Origin: Aquimarina acroporae
GTDB lineage: Bacteria; Bacteroidota; Bacteroidia; Flavobacteriales; Flavobacteriaceae
Direction of reading: 5' to 3'
DNA length: 64,000 nt
Assembly (NCBI RefSeq): GCF_023195925.1
Contig: NZ_JALPRE010000001.1
Coordinates: 434,001 to 498,000 of the forward strand
Positions within the stretch are counted from its first letter, which is position 1; the number at the start of each line of letters is the position of its first letter. A program made the position numbers and the translations under genes. Shown in pieces: positions 9,557 to 18,278 of this stretch. The notes beneath the pieces are model-generated. The model was not told the origin of the DNA. It made no database searches and saw only the letters and a list, made by a program, of their open reading frames with translations.

Positions 9557-11107
9557 ATGAGTAAAATAAAGATCTTGTGGGTGGATGATGAAATTGATTT
9601 ACTTAAACCGCATATATTATTCCTGGAACAAAAAAACTACGAAGTAACCAAATGTCAAAGTGGAACGGAAGCTTTGGATATTCTTGATGATGATAATTTT
9701 GACATCGTTTTTCTTGATGAAAACATGCCTGGATTGTCGGGAATAGAAACGTTATCTGAAATTAAAGAAAAGAAAGACAGTCTTCCTGTAGTAATGATCA
9801 CAAAAAGTGAAGAAGAATATATTATGGAAGAAGCTATTGGGAGTAAGATAGCTGACTATCTCATTAAACCTGTTAACCCAAACCAAATTCTGCTTAGTCT
9901 TAAAAAGAATTTGGATAATTCAAGACTAGTATCAGAAAAAACTACTGCCAACTACCAACAGGAATTTAGAAAAATTGCGATGGATATGGCTATGGTCAAT
10001 TCTTTCGAAGAATGGGCTGAACTATATCAGAGATTAATCTATTGGGAAATACAACTTGAAGACATCGAAGATACCGGAATGTTTGAGATTTTAGAATCTC
10101 AAAAGGTAGAAGCGAATTCTCAGTTCTTTAAATTTATTGATAAAAATTACCGAGACTGGTTCGATGGTTCTCAAGATGCACCTATTATGTCTCATACTTT
10201 ATTTAAAGAAAAAGTAGTTCCTGAATTAAGCAAAGATCAACCAACACTACTGGTAGTAATTGATAACTTAAGATACGATCAATGGAAAGCTTTTGAACCA
10301 ATAGTTAACAATTATTACAAGAAAAATCAGGAAGTCTCTTATTTCAGTATTTTACCAACAGCTACGCAGTACGCCAGAAATGCTATTTTCTCAGGACTTA
10401 TGCCGTCAGAAATGAAAAAGATGCATCCCGATCTTTGGCTTGATGACACAGATGAAGGAGGTAAAAACATGAATGAAAATGAATTCCTAACTGCACAATT
10501 ACAGCGATTAGGGCTAGATATCAAACATGAGTATTACAAAATTACCAATGAAAGATCAGGTAAAACCCTTGCCGCTAATTTTAAGGGATTAAAAGATAAT
10601 GATCTCACCGTTGTTGTATACAACTTTGTAGATATGCTTTCTCATAGTAAGACAGAAATGGAAGTAATAAAAGAGTTGGCTTCAAATGATAAATCTTACC
10701 GATCATTAACGCAAAGCTGGTTCAAAAATTCTCCTTTGCTCGAAATGATACAACAGGCACAGCAATTAGGTTTTAAACTACTTATTACTACTGATCATGG
10801 TACTATTAACGTAAAAAACCCTTCAAAAGTAATAGGAGATAAAAACACAAGCCTTAATTTAAGGTACAAAACTGGGAAGAGTCTTACCTATGAAGAAAAA
10901 GAAGTATTAGAGGCTACTAATCCAAAAGAAATACATCTTCCTTCAATAAATATGAGTAGTTCTTTTATTTTTGCCAAAGGAGATTATTTCTTCGCTTATC
11001 CAAATAACTACAATCATTATGTAAGTTATTATCGAAATACATACCAACATGGTGGTGTTTCACTAGAAGAGATGATTATTCCTTTTGTAATACTTAATCC
11101 GAGGTAA
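9557..11107 (+). CDS. porX: PorX-type response regulator with PglZ (alkaline phosphatase superfamily) domain
   Basis: A 516-residue two-domain protein. Residues 1-120 are a CheY-like receiver with acidic D10/D11, phosphoacceptor Asp54 (IVFLDENMPG) and Lys104. Residues ~200-516 are a PglZ-type alkaline phosphatase superfamily domain: VIDNLRYDQW, a Thr-rich nucleophile segment (PTATQYARNA, Thr268/Thr270), TDHGT and TYQHGG as metal-binding motifs. This architecture matches PorX, which with the histidine kinase PorY and a sigma factor controls type IX secretion genes in Bacteroidota, and whose output domain cleaves oligonucleotides rather than binding DNA in the usual way. It is divergent from the HD/lpx operon and is followed by tsaE 23 bp later. 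Confidence 0.9.
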   Translation: MSKIKILWVDDEIDLLKPHILFLEQKNYEVTKCQSGTEALDILDDDNFDIVFLDENMPGLSGIETLSEIKEKKDSLPVVMITKSEEEYIMEEAIGSKIADYLIKPVNPNQILLSLKKNLDNSRLVSEKTTANYQQEFRKIAMDMAMVNSFEEWAELYQRLIYWEIQLEDIEDTGMFEILESQKVEANSQFFKFIDKNYRDWFDGSQDAPIMSHTLFKEKVVPELSKDQPTLLVVIDNLRYDQWKAFEPIVNNYYKKNQEVSYFSILPTATQYARNAIFSGLMPSEMKKMHPDLWLDDTDEGGKNMNENEFLTAQLQRLGLDIKHEYYKITNERSGKTLAANFKGLKDNDLTVVVYNFVDMLSHSKTEMEVIKELASNDKSYRSLTQSWFKNSPLLEMIQQAQQLGFKLLITTDHGTINVKNPSKVIGDKNTSLNLRYKTGKSLTYEEKEVLEATNPKEIHLPSINMSSSFIFAKGDYFFAYPNNYNHYVSYYRNTYQHGGVSLEEMIIPFVILNPR

Positions 11108-11130
11108 GAATAGCATACATATCACCAAAC

Positions 11131-11544
11131 ATGACAGTGGAATACAAACTTGATGACCTTCCCGAAGTAGCGAAGAAGATCATTGAAAACGTTAATGGTA
11201 AAATTTTATTGTTCGATGGCCCAATGGGCGTGGGTAAAACCACTCTAATCAAAGAAATTTGTAAACAATTGGGTGTAAACGATATCATATCTAGTCCTAC
11301 TTTTTCGCTAGTAAATGAATACGAAGGAGATAACACTCTTATTTACCATTTCGATTTCTATAGAATTGAAGACGAAGAAGAGGCCTATCACATTGGTTTT
11401 GAAGAATATCTTGATTCGGGACACTGGGTTTTTATTGAGTGGCCCGATAAGGTTTCCTCATTGTTACCAGAACATGTAACACTCCTTAAAATTAATCATG
11501 CAAACGGAGATCAAAGAGTGATTTCTATCGAAAAAAGTAGCTAA
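11131..11544 (+). CDS. tsaE: tRNA t6A biosynthesis ATPase TsaE
   Basis: TsaE is the small ATPase that works with TsaB, TsaC and TsaD to make threonylcarbamoyl-adenosine at tRNA position 37. The 137 residues contain the Walker A motif DGPMGVGKTTLIKE near residue 30, the family motif SPTFSLVNEY and the HFDFYRI segment. Length is normal. It lies 23 bp after porX on the same strand, probably co-transcribed. Confidence 0.94.
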   Translation: MTVEYKLDDLPEVAKKIIENVNGKILLFDGPMGVGKTTLIKEICKQLGVNDIISSPTFSLVNEYEGDNTLIYHFDFYRIEDEEEAYHIGFEEYLDSGHWVFIEWPDKVSSLLPEHVTLLKINHANGDQRVISIEKSS

Positions 11545-11621
11545 GATCTACCAACAATACATAATTCTATTTGTTTTCTTGGCTTTTTTATTCGTAATTT
11601 GAGTTAAAGAATTTCGCACAA

Positions 11622-12824
11622 ATGAGTAAACCACAATCTCCTTTTACCAAAGAGCAGTTGCTACCACAGGAGGAAATGATAGAAGTAGCCCGCCAAAAAG
11701 GAAAACTCTTTATAGGAATCCCAAAAGAGACCAGTTATCAAGAAAAACGAGTATGTCTTACTCCTGATGCCGTTGCTGCCTTAACATCTCATGGGCATAG
11801 GGTTTTGTTGGAAACCAATGCCGGAATTGGAGCAAGTTTTACAGATAGAGACTATAGTGAAGCAGGTGCCGAAATTACCAATGACAAAGCAAAAGTTTTT
11901 GGATGTCCTATAATTCTTAAGGTAGAACCGCCTTCTATTGAAGAATTAGAGCATATCAATCCGCAGACCGTTTTAATTTCTGCACTACAATTAAAAACAC
12001 AGTCTAAAGAATACTTTCAGAGCTTAGCAAAAAAAAGAATTACAGCATTAGGTTTTGAATTTATTCGCGATGCAGACGGCGCCTACCCTGCAGTAAGAGC
12101 ATTAAGTGAAATTGCGGGCACCGCAGCGGTACTTATTGCATCTGAGCTTATGAACAGTGTTACCAATTCAGGATCTGGACTCATGATGGGAAACATTAGT
12201 GGCGTTCCTCCCGTAGAAGTAGTTATAGTAGGTGCTGGTACGGTTGGAGAGTTTGCTGCACGATCGGCAATAGGATTAGGAGCCAATGTAAAAGTATTTG
12301 ATAATTCTATCACCAAACTACGTTGCATACAAACCAATATCGGTCGTCCTCTTTTTACCTCAACCATACAACCAAAAAATCTGCTAAAAGCACTAAGAAG
12401 ATGCGATGTAGTAATTGGAGCGGTAAGAGGGAAAAACAGAGCGCCAGTAATAGTGACCGAAACTATGGTCGAGCGTATGAAAACCGGAGCTGTGATTATC
12501 GATGTTAGTATCGATATGGGCGGATGTTTTGAAACCAGTGAAGTTACTTCTCACGACCATCCAACTTTTGAAAAGCATGGTGTCGTTCATTATTGCGTAC
12601 CCAATATACCTTCAAGATATGCCAGAACATCATCGCTTTCTATAAGTAACATCTTCACTCCTTATCTATTACAAATTGGAGATGAAGGAGGGATTGAAAA
12701 TGCAGTACGGTTTGATCGAGGTCTAAAAAGTGGACTTTATTTTTATCATGGGATTTTAACCAGCAAGCCAATTGCCGATTGGTTTGACCTTTCCTACCGA
12801 GATATAAATTTACTTATCATCTAG
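11622..12824 (+). CDS. ald: Alanine dehydrogenase family protein
   Basis: A 400-residue protein of the alanine dehydrogenase/PNT family, which interconverts L-alanine and pyruvate with NAD. Visible features are the N-terminal IGIPKETSYQEKRVCLTPDAVAAL segment (broken here as IGIPKETSYQ and EKRVCLTPDAV), the region YPAVRALSEIAGTAA, the Rossmann motif VVIVGAGTVGEFAARSA near residue 205, and MGGCFETS. The N-terminus carries about 25 extra residues compared with the classical enzyme. Activity on alanine rather than another 2-amino acid is inferred from the family. It follows tsaE by 77 bp. Confidence 0.85.
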   Translation: MSKPQSPFTKEQLLPQEEMIEVARQKGKLFIGIPKETSYQEKRVCLTPDAVAALTSHGHRVLLETNAGIGASFTDRDYSEAGAEITNDKAKVFGCPIILKVEPPSIEELEHINPQTVLISALQLKTQSKEYFQSLAKKRITALGFEFIRDADGAYPAVRALSEIAGTAAVLIASELMNSVTNSGSGLMMGNISGVPPVEVVIVGAGTVGEFAARSAIGLGANVKVFDNSITKLRCIQTNIGRPLFTSTIQPKNLLKALRRCDVVIGAVRGKNRAPVIVTETMVERMKTGAVIIDVSIDMGGCFETSEVTSHDHPTFEKHGVVHYCVPNIPSRYARTSSLSISNIFTPYLLQIGDEGGIENAVRFDRGLKSGLYFYHGILTSKPIADWFDLSYRDINLLII

Positions 12825-12834
12825 TACCAAAGAA

Positions 12835-12868
12835 TTGCTTTTTAAGTAGTAAATTTTACTTACTTTTG
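12835..12868 (+). promoter_or_regulatory. Promoter (TTG...TACTTTTG) for the small membrane protein gene
   Basis: TTG at 12835-12837 and TACTTTTG at 12861-12868, 23 bp apart, fit the flavobacterial -33/-7 consensus. The -7 box is 23 bp upstream of the ATG at 12892. Confidence 0.6.
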
Positions 12869-12891
12869 AACCTTTTCAATTTAATTTGTTT

Positions 12892-13266
12892 ATGAAACTA
12901 GCGCAACGTTTGTTTTATTACCTTGGAGGGTTTGCGATCGGACTTATATTATTGTTTTTTTTTCTAGGGGGAAAGAAAACCTCTTGTGATTATAGCCCTA
13001 ATTCAAGGGTTCTTAAGAACATAAGAATAAAGGAAAGAGCTTTTTCTGAAGATGTATTACAAACTATGCAAAACTTTAGTATCGATACGGCAGATATTTC
13101 CTCAATTTTAAAGCAAGGAGAAGTAAATTTCTCTAAAAGCAACACAAAACTTGACTCCTGTAAAATATATCATGTAGAAGGCATCGTTAACGATCGCACT
13201 ATTATGTTACAGATTGAAAACTGCGATTCTATTGCCAAAGTATATGGTATAGAAAGTAACCAATAA
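12892..13266 (+). CDS. Single-pass membrane protein, DUF4258-like
   Basis: A protein of 124 residues with one N-terminal membrane segment (LFYYLGGFAIGLILLFFFLG) followed by a short soluble domain containing three Cys residues (TSCDYS, DSCKIYH, IENCDS). It resembles the small flavobacterial proteins annotated as DUF4258, but that match is from memory and function is unknown. The ATG at 12892 is preferred over the TTG two codons earlier because it has the better context. Its stop is immediately next to the end of the convergent GNAT gene. Confidence 0.7.
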   Translation: MKLAQRLFYYLGGFAIGLILLFFFLGGKKTSCDYSPNSRVLKNIRIKERAFSEDVLQTMQNFSIDTADISSILKQGEVNFSKSNTKLDSCKIYHVEGIVNDRTIMLQIENCDSIAKVYGIESNQ

Positions 13267-13785
13267 TTACTTTAACTTTCTTGCCATCACCCAAAAATCA
13301 AACTTTTGACTTCCTATAGTAAAAGGATGCTCTCCTATTATTGTATAGTTATATCTTTCATAAAAAGTTATCGCCTTTTTATTCTCCTTTAGTACAGATA
13401 GCCAAATATATTCACTTTCATTTTCAGATCCTTCAGCAAACACAGCATCATGCAACTTACTACCAATACCTTTTGACACATAGTTTTTTAGAAAGTAAAT
13501 CCTCTGTAATTTACAAACCTTATCACTATCAATAAACTCTGAAGCGCTCTGTAATTGCAATTTTGCATATCCAATAGCAAACTCACCTTCAAGAACCAAC
13601 CAATATTTATTATGAGCTTTATTCAAGCTATGCACTATCTTTTCTTCAGAAAATGTTTCATCTAAATATGTGACCAAGTCTCCCCGATTTTTGAATAAAT
13701 GTCCAAAAGACTGATCAAAGGTTTTCTTTCCCAGACTTGAGATATGTTTCGCATCTTGTATGGTTGCTTTTCTAATAGTAATCAT
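13267..13785 (-). CDS. GNAT family N-acetyltransferase
   Basis: A 172-residue GCN5-related acetyltransferase. The N-terminal TIRKATIQDAKHISSL, the acetyl-CoA loop YVSKGIGSKLHDAVF (Q/RxxGxG/A type), and the C-terminal KKAITFYERYNYTIIGEHPF are diagnostic. The acceptor substrate cannot be deduced; relatives acetylate polyamines, amino groups of antibiotics or protein N-termini. It begins 4 bp after the DJ-1/PfpI gene ends, so the two are co-transcribed. Confidence 0.9.
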   Translation of the reverse strand: MITIRKATIQDAKHISSLGKKTFDQSFGHLFKNRGDLVTYLDETFSEEKIVHSLNKAHNKYWLVLEGEFAIGYAKLQLQSASEFIDSDKVCKLQRIYFLKNYVSKGIGSKLHDAVFAEGSENESEYIWLSVLKENKKAITFYERYNYTIIGEHPFTIGSQKFDFWVMARKLK

Positions 13786-13789
13786 GTAC

Positions 13790-14380
13790 TTACGGTGTTC
13801 GATTATACTCCATGTATTTGGCTGTTTTTTGAGCTATTTTATTGCCATGTAGCTTTTCTACGATATGAAAAGACAAATCTATTCCAGCCGAAATCCCTCC
13901 AGAGGTATACATTTTGTCAGTCCCAAAAAACCTTTCTTGTTTTTTCGGAATTCCAGTAGGAACCATTTTGATCATATCTTCATATACTTCATGATGTGTA
14001 CAATAAGGTTTATTATCCAATAGCCCAAGTGTACCCAACAGCATAGCTCCCGAACAAATACTAATGGTGTACTCTGTTTGTTGATGAGCATTCTGAATCC
14101 AACTCAAAGTATTTTTATTATGAACCTGTTTACGGGCCCCAAAACCTCCAGATATTATTAAAATATCAATATGCGGGCAATCTTTGTAACTATAGGTGGG
14201 ATTTACAGATAACCCATTTACCGCCGAAATTGGATCAAGTTTTTCTGAAACGGTAAAAACATTGAATAATTCAAAATTATTTAGTTCAGATGTTACAGCA
14301 AACACTTCAAAGGGTCCAGCAAAATCCAAAACTTCTGCATTGTCAAAAATTAAGATACCTACATTTCTTTTCATATTCAT
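13790..14380 (-). CDS. DJ-1/PfpI family protein (glutamine amidotransferase-like)
   Basis: A 196-residue alpha/beta protein with the nucleophile-elbow motif TISICSGAMLLG carrying the reactive Cys, and the N-terminal GILIFDNAEVLDFAGPFEVF typical of the DJ-1/PfpI branch related to GlxA/AraC-associated sensors. There is no C-terminal DNA-binding domain. Members include isonitrile hydratase and glyoxalase III-like enzymes; the exact activity here is unknown. It lies between the PNPOx-like gene (51 bp upstream) and the GNAT gene (4 bp downstream) on the minus strand. Confidence 0.88.
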   Translation of the reverse strand: MNMKRNVGILIFDNAEVLDFAGPFEVFAVTSELNNFELFNVFTVSEKLDPISAVNGLSVNPTYSYKDCPHIDILIISGGFGARKQVHNKNTLSWIQNAHQQTEYTISICSGAMLLGTLGLLDNKPYCTHHEVYEDMIKMVPTGIPKKQERFFGTDKMYTSGGISAGIDLSFHIVEKLHGNKIAQKTAKYMEYNRTP

Positions 14381-14431
14381 TAATTTTCAGTTTTATTTTT
14401 AAGCATGTCTAATATTTTCCAACATTTAATA

Positions 14432-15091
14432 CTATTTATTCTGTTCAACATAACTCAAAACAGCCTCTGGAACTCTAACACCTTCCTGCAAACCTCTATC
14501 CGATTCGGGTTTTGATGCCACTTGCCGAACAGGAACTACTCCCGCCCATATTGGTCGATTAAGATCTTCTGGTTCATCATTTACTCCTTCTGCTCGTACT
14601 TTTGCAGAGGCACTATCCATAGAAATTTCCAATACCAGCGTTGCATTAAACTCCTTGTTATTTGGCTGTCTTACATTATCCCAATGCCCTTCTACCATAT
14701 GATTTAGAATACACGCCAAAGCATTCATTTTAAGTTCTGGATCATCTACTTTTGTAACCTTTCCAAACACATTTACCGAGCGATAATTTGCTGAGTGATG
14801 AAAAGCAGATCTTGCCAATACCAACCCATCTAAGTGTGTTACCGAAACGCAAGCCTCCCCAGCTTCTAATAAACTAAGCATCATTCTATTTTTGAGGGAT
14901 CCGTGAATATAAATCTTATCGTTATCTCTACCATAAGCTGTAGGAATTACAATGGATTTATTGTCCCATATATAACCAACATGACACAAGAACGCATCAT
15001 CTAGTATACTATTAATAGTATCTATATCATAGATTGCTCTTTTAGGACCTCTAACAACTTTATTTAATTTTGTAATTGAATATTCTGCCAT
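14432..15091 (-). CDS. Pyridoxamine 5'-phosphate oxidase family (flavin-nucleotide-binding) protein
   Basis: A 219-residue protein with a split-barrel flavin-binding fold: IDTINSILDDAFLCHVGYI, ESIVIPTAYG-type segment (NKSIVIPTAYGRD), IHGSLKNRMM and VCVSVTHLDGLVLARSAFHH-like segment (SVTHLDGLVLARSAFH). Proteins of this COG3467 type bind FMN or F420-like cofactors and are often small oxidoreductases. It is divergent from the MocR regulator gene with a shared operator, so it is very likely the main target of that regulator, which senses pyridoxal phosphate-type ligands. Confidence 0.85.
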   Translation of the reverse strand: MAEYSITKLNKVVRGPKRAIYDIDTINSILDDAFLCHVGYIWDNKSIVIPTAYGRDNDKIYIHGSLKNRMMLSLLEAGEACVSVTHLDGLVLARSAFHHSANYRSVNVFGKVTKVDDPELKMNALACILNHMVEGHWDNVRQPNNKEFNATLVLEISMDSASAKVRAEGVNDEPEDLNRPIWAGVVPVRQVASKPESDRGLQEGVRVPEAVLSYVEQNK

Positions 15092-15140
15092 TACAACACT
15101 TTTTAAAAATTAATAACTACAATCTCTTTCTTTTAGATTT

Positions 15141-15173
15141 CAAAAGTAATAGCTTTATGGACTATAAAAGCAA
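15141..15173 (-). promoter_or_regulatory. Promoter of the PNPOx-like gene (TTG-N22-TACTTTTG)
   Basis: On the minus strand TTG (15173-15171) and TACTTTTG (15148-15141) are 22 bp apart, a good flavobacterial promoter. The left half of the TGGACTAT operator (15158-15165) lies between the two boxes. Confidence 0.65.
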
Positions 15174-15200
15174 CCCAGTTTAAACATATTTAATAGTCCA
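15158..15200. promoter_or_regulatory. Inverted-repeat operator TGGACTAT-N27-ATAGTCCA for the MocR regulator
   Basis: TGGACTAT (15158-15165) and ATAGTCCA (15193-15200) are exact reverse complements in the 112-bp divergent intergenic region. One half lies inside the PNPOx-like promoter; the other ends 3 bp before the regulator ATG. This position suits a factor that controls both genes, as MocR/PdxR proteins commonly do. Confidence 0.65.
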
Positions 15201-15203
15201 GTT

Positions 15204-16694
15204 ATGTTTCCTTTCAAAAGCAGTATTATTTTAGACAGAACATCTGGTAGAAATCTTTATTTACAACTATGTGATCAGATTATAAAATTAATCAAGGACG
15301 GCAAGCTTCAACCCTCTACTCGACTTCCAGGATCAAGAAAACTATCTGAAGATCTTTCTGTACATAGAAAAACGGTTATTGCTGCTTATGATGAATTGTT
15401 GGCACAAGGATGGATTGAAACACAACAAGCAAGAGGTACTTTTATTAGCCAAAAACTACCAATCATCACTCCCATTAAGCAAAAAAATCTTGACATCCAG
15501 TCCTCAGCAACGACCAATAGTGGATTTACATTTACAAAAAGACCGGATCTTGTCTATAGTACAATAACTCCAAAGAACACGCCTATCTTAAAAGTAGATG
15601 ACGGCTCTCCCGATCATCGTTTGGCTCCTGTTGATGAAATTTCGAAAACTTACCGAAGTATAGCCAATAAAAGTTACCATAATGACCTGTTTGCTTACGG
15701 CTCTACCTATGGAAATCTTGATTTAAGAGAATTTCTAGTTACATTTCTAAACCAGACTCGAGGTTTACAAATTACTAAAGATAATATTTTAATCACCAGA
15801 GGAAGTCAAATGGGAATTTATCTATCTGGGCAAATATTGTTTAAAGAAAAAGGTAAAATTCTTGTTGGAGAAACCAATTACTTAACTGCAAACTACACTT
15901 TTGCTGAAGCAGGTGGAGAGATAATCACAATTCCAGTAGACAATGAAGGTATTAACGTCTCCAAAATCGAAGCTCTTTGTCAAAAAAATAAGATTAAAGC
16001 CCTATATGTAACTTCTCACCACCACCACCCGACTACCGTGACGCTGTCTGCAGAACGAAGAATGCATTTGCTACAGCTTGCTCAACAATACAATTTTGCA
16101 ATTATAGAAGATGATTATGATTATGATTTTCATTACAGCCATGCCCCAATCTTACCACTAGCCAGTAATGACACTCATGGAAACGTAATTTACATTGGAG
16201 GTTTCTCAAAAATTATTGCCCCAGCAATTAGAGTTGGGTACATTATTGCGTCCAAAGATTTTATAGATGAGGCTGCCAATCTAAGGAGAATAATTGATCG
16301 TCAAGGAGACCCTGTACTTGAACTAGCCATGGCTAGAATGATTAAAAACGGAGATATTCAAAGACATTCAAATAAAGTGCTTAAGATTTATAGATCAAGA
16401 AGAGATTTGTTTTGTTCATTATTAAAAAATAAGCTTGGGAGCTATTTCGATTTTGAAATTCCAAATGGTGGAATGGCGGTTTGGGTAATGCTAAAACGAA
16501 AATATAGCTGGGATGATATTATAAAAGAATCATCTTTACTAGGCATTGAGCTAAATCCTGAATGGAAGCGATATGATCCTCATAATTTGAAACATAATGG
16601 GATTAGGATGGGGTTTGCTTCTTTAAATGAGCCAGAAATTTATGAATTTATTGCACGCCTAGAAAAAGTCATGAACGTATTATACGAAACCTAA
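15204..16694 (+). CDS. MocR/PdxR family transcriptional regulator (GntR HTH + aminotransferase-like domain)
   Basis: A 496-residue fusion regulator. Residues ~12-80 form a GntR winged helix (LYLQLCDQIIKLIKDGKL, LPGSRKLSEDLSVHRKTV). Residues ~120-490 are a fold-type I aminotransferase domain with the PLP motif GGFSKIIAPAIRVGYI, where Lys336 should form the Schiff base, and IEDDYDYDFHY before it. These regulators sense PLP-linked aldehydes or amino acids and control vitamin B6 or GABA genes. It is divergent from a PNPOx-like flavoprotein with a shared inverted-repeat operator. It is not adjacent to pdxS/pdxT or gabT, so the name PdxR is not asserted. Confidence 0.92.
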   Translation: MFPFKSSIILDRTSGRNLYLQLCDQIIKLIKDGKLQPSTRLPGSRKLSEDLSVHRKTVIAAYDELLAQGWIETQQARGTFISQKLPIITPIKQKNLDIQSSATTNSGFTFTKRPDLVYSTITPKNTPILKVDDGSPDHRLAPVDEISKTYRSIANKSYHNDLFAYGSTYGNLDLREFLVTFLNQTRGLQITKDNILITRGSQMGIYLSGQILFKEKGKILVGETNYLTANYTFAEAGGEIITIPVDNEGINVSKIEALCQKNKIKALYVTSHHHHPTTVTLSAERRMHLLQLAQQYNFAIIEDDYDYDFHYSHAPILPLASNDTHGNVIYIGGFSKIIAPAIRVGYIIASKDFIDEAANLRRIIDRQGDPVLELAMARMIKNGDIQRHSNKVLKIYRSRRDLFCSLLKNKLGSYFDFEIPNGGMAVWVMLKRKYSWDDIIKESSLLGIELNPEWKRYDPHNLKHNGIRMGFASLNEPEIYEFIARLEKVMNVLYET

Positions 16695-16708
16695 CTAAGA
16701 CATGCCAT

Positions 16709-17650
16709 TTAATCTTTTTGCAAAAACCGTAGCAAAGGTTTCAAACTTTCGTCTGGGTTTTCTTCCATAGGAACATGCCCTACGTTGTTAATAATAAATA
16801 ATTCTGCATTAGGCATGTCGTTTACAAAACTATAGGCATGAGTTTTTGGAATCCAATAATCTTCATTACCCCATAACACAAGTGTTTTCGTTTGTATATT
16901 TTTTAGCTTATCTGTATTATTTATAAAAGATGTTTTTGCTCTATCGATAAATGCTTGTCTATTATCTTCTCTTAGCGTTAATTCATAGTACCTTTCTATT
17001 AAGATTGAAGTGACCTTACTATCATCAAAATAAACCTGCTCTAGGTTCTTTCTTACTATCGTTTTAGGTGTAACATATCGTACTATAGAATTTATTACCG
17101 GAGTACGAGCGAGTTTAAAAACCCATGGGGTTTCCTTTCTACCCGGGTAACCACTAGCATCGATCAATATCAGTTTTTTTATTTTTGTGGGATATGCAGA
17201 TGTAAAATTCCATGCTATGTTACCTCCTAAAGAATTTCCGACTAGATAAAAGTTATCTATTTGTAGTTCATAAATAAAATCTTTTACAAAATTAGTATAT
17301 GTGTTAATACTATATTCTCCTTGAGAATTAGGACCTGTTAACCCAAATCCAGGTAGATCCATTCGTATGACCCTATATTTTTTAGAAAGTTCATTGGTCC
17401 AAGCATCCCAAGTGTGTAAAGAAGAACCAGTACCATGAAGCAGAACTATCGGAGTACCTTTTCCTTCATCTCTATAATGAACTTGCATACCATGCAAAGA
17501 CATAAATTTTGAAGATGAATTCGTATACTTTACTTTTAACTGCTCTAGCGGTATGTCTTTGTTCACAAGAAAAACACCAAAAATAAATATACCTAGCAGG
17601 ACTAGCGAAAGCAATAATCTGGTCTTAGTCTTTTTTAATGCCATATACAT
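16709..17650 (-). CDS. Membrane-anchored alpha/beta hydrolase
   Basis: A 313-residue alpha/beta hydrolase. An N-terminal hydrophobic segment (LLLSLVLLGIFIFGVFLV, about residues 12-29) anchors it or acts as an uncleaved signal. The oxyanion motif IVLLHGTGSSLHTWDAW, nucleophile elbow LVGNSLGGNIAW (Ser), late Asp (VLWGNEDYWIPKTH) and catalytic His (NNVGHVPMEENPDE) are all present. It resembles meta-cleavage hydrolases and haloperoxidase-like esterases, but the substrate is unknown. It converges on the mocR gene with 14 bp between stops. Confidence 0.9.
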   Translation of the reverse strand: MYMALKKTKTRLLLSLVLLGIFIFGVFLVNKDIPLEQLKVKYTNSSSKFMSLHGMQVHYRDEGKGTPIVLLHGTGSSLHTWDAWTNELSKKYRVIRMDLPGFGLTGPNSQGEYSINTYTNFVKDFIYELQIDNFYLVGNSLGGNIAWNFTSAYPTKIKKLILIDASGYPGRKETPWVFKLARTPVINSIVRYVTPKTIVRKNLEQVYFDDSKVTSILIERYYELTLREDNRQAFIDRAKTSFINNTDKLKNIQTKTLVLWGNEDYWIPKTHAYSFVNDMPNAELFIINNVGHVPMEENPDESLKPLLRFLQKD

Positions 17651-17695
17651 TCGTTGAAGAATAATTACTTCAATATAAGAACACCTTTAAAGAGG

Positions 17696-18265
17696 TTACT
17701 TTATTATTAAATCATGTTTAGTTAGTAACCCAAGTAATCCTTTCTCGCTAAATTTAGCTTTTTTTAGTCGGTTTTTTTCAGGATCAATGGTATAATGCTC
17801 AGAAGTACTAAAATCAACCTTCTCGAGATTTGTATTTTCAAAAACAGACTTACTAAGATTACAGTGTTGAAATACAGAATCTTGCAAGTTGGCCTCGGTA
17901 AAATCTGCTTCTTTCAAGCTACAAGTTTTAAATATTGTATGTTTCATATCAAATCCATAAAAGCTTGTGTAATCAAGAATACAGTCATCAAAATTTACAG
18001 AAAACATAAAGTCATTGCAATTACCAAAATCAACTCCTAAAAATTTACAACCAGAAAACTGCACATCCTGAAATGACGCTTCTTTCAACATCACGTTCCC
18101 AAGATTACAATTTTCAAACCTACACTCCAAAAAAGTAATCGCAGATAAATTAGAATCGGTAAAATCACAGCTTTCAAATAGGCAATTATCATATTCCTGT
18201 GCTGACAACTTTTGTCCCGATAAATTTTTTCTTTCAAACCTTTGATCTAGTATTGAAGTACTCAT
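17696..18265 (-). CDS. Pentapeptide repeat protein (Qnr/McbG-like)
   Basis: About 189 residues made almost wholly of pentapeptide repeats with central Leu/Phe (CLFESCDFTDSNLSAITFLE, NCNLGNVMLKEASFQDVQF), expected to fold as a right-handed quadrilateral beta-helix. Proteins of this size and repeat pattern include Qnr and McbG, DNA-mimics that protect gyrase, but a resistance role is only an inference. The frame is open upstream to 18325, overlapping the VOC gene by 47 bp, yet the ATG at 18265 lies 13 bp after the VOC stop and begins the repeat domain, so it is preferred. Confidence 0.85.
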   Translation of the reverse strand: MSTSILDQRFERKNLSGQKLSAQEYDNCLFESCDFTDSNLSAITFLECRFENCNLGNVMLKEASFQDVQFSGCKFLGVDFGNCNDFMFSVNFDDCILDYTSFYGFDMKHTIFKTCSLKEADFTEANLQDSVFQHCNLSKSVFENTNLEKVDFSTSEHYTIDPEKNRLKKAKFSEKGLLGLLTKHDLIIK

Positions 18266-18278
18266 AGATATTGTAGTT

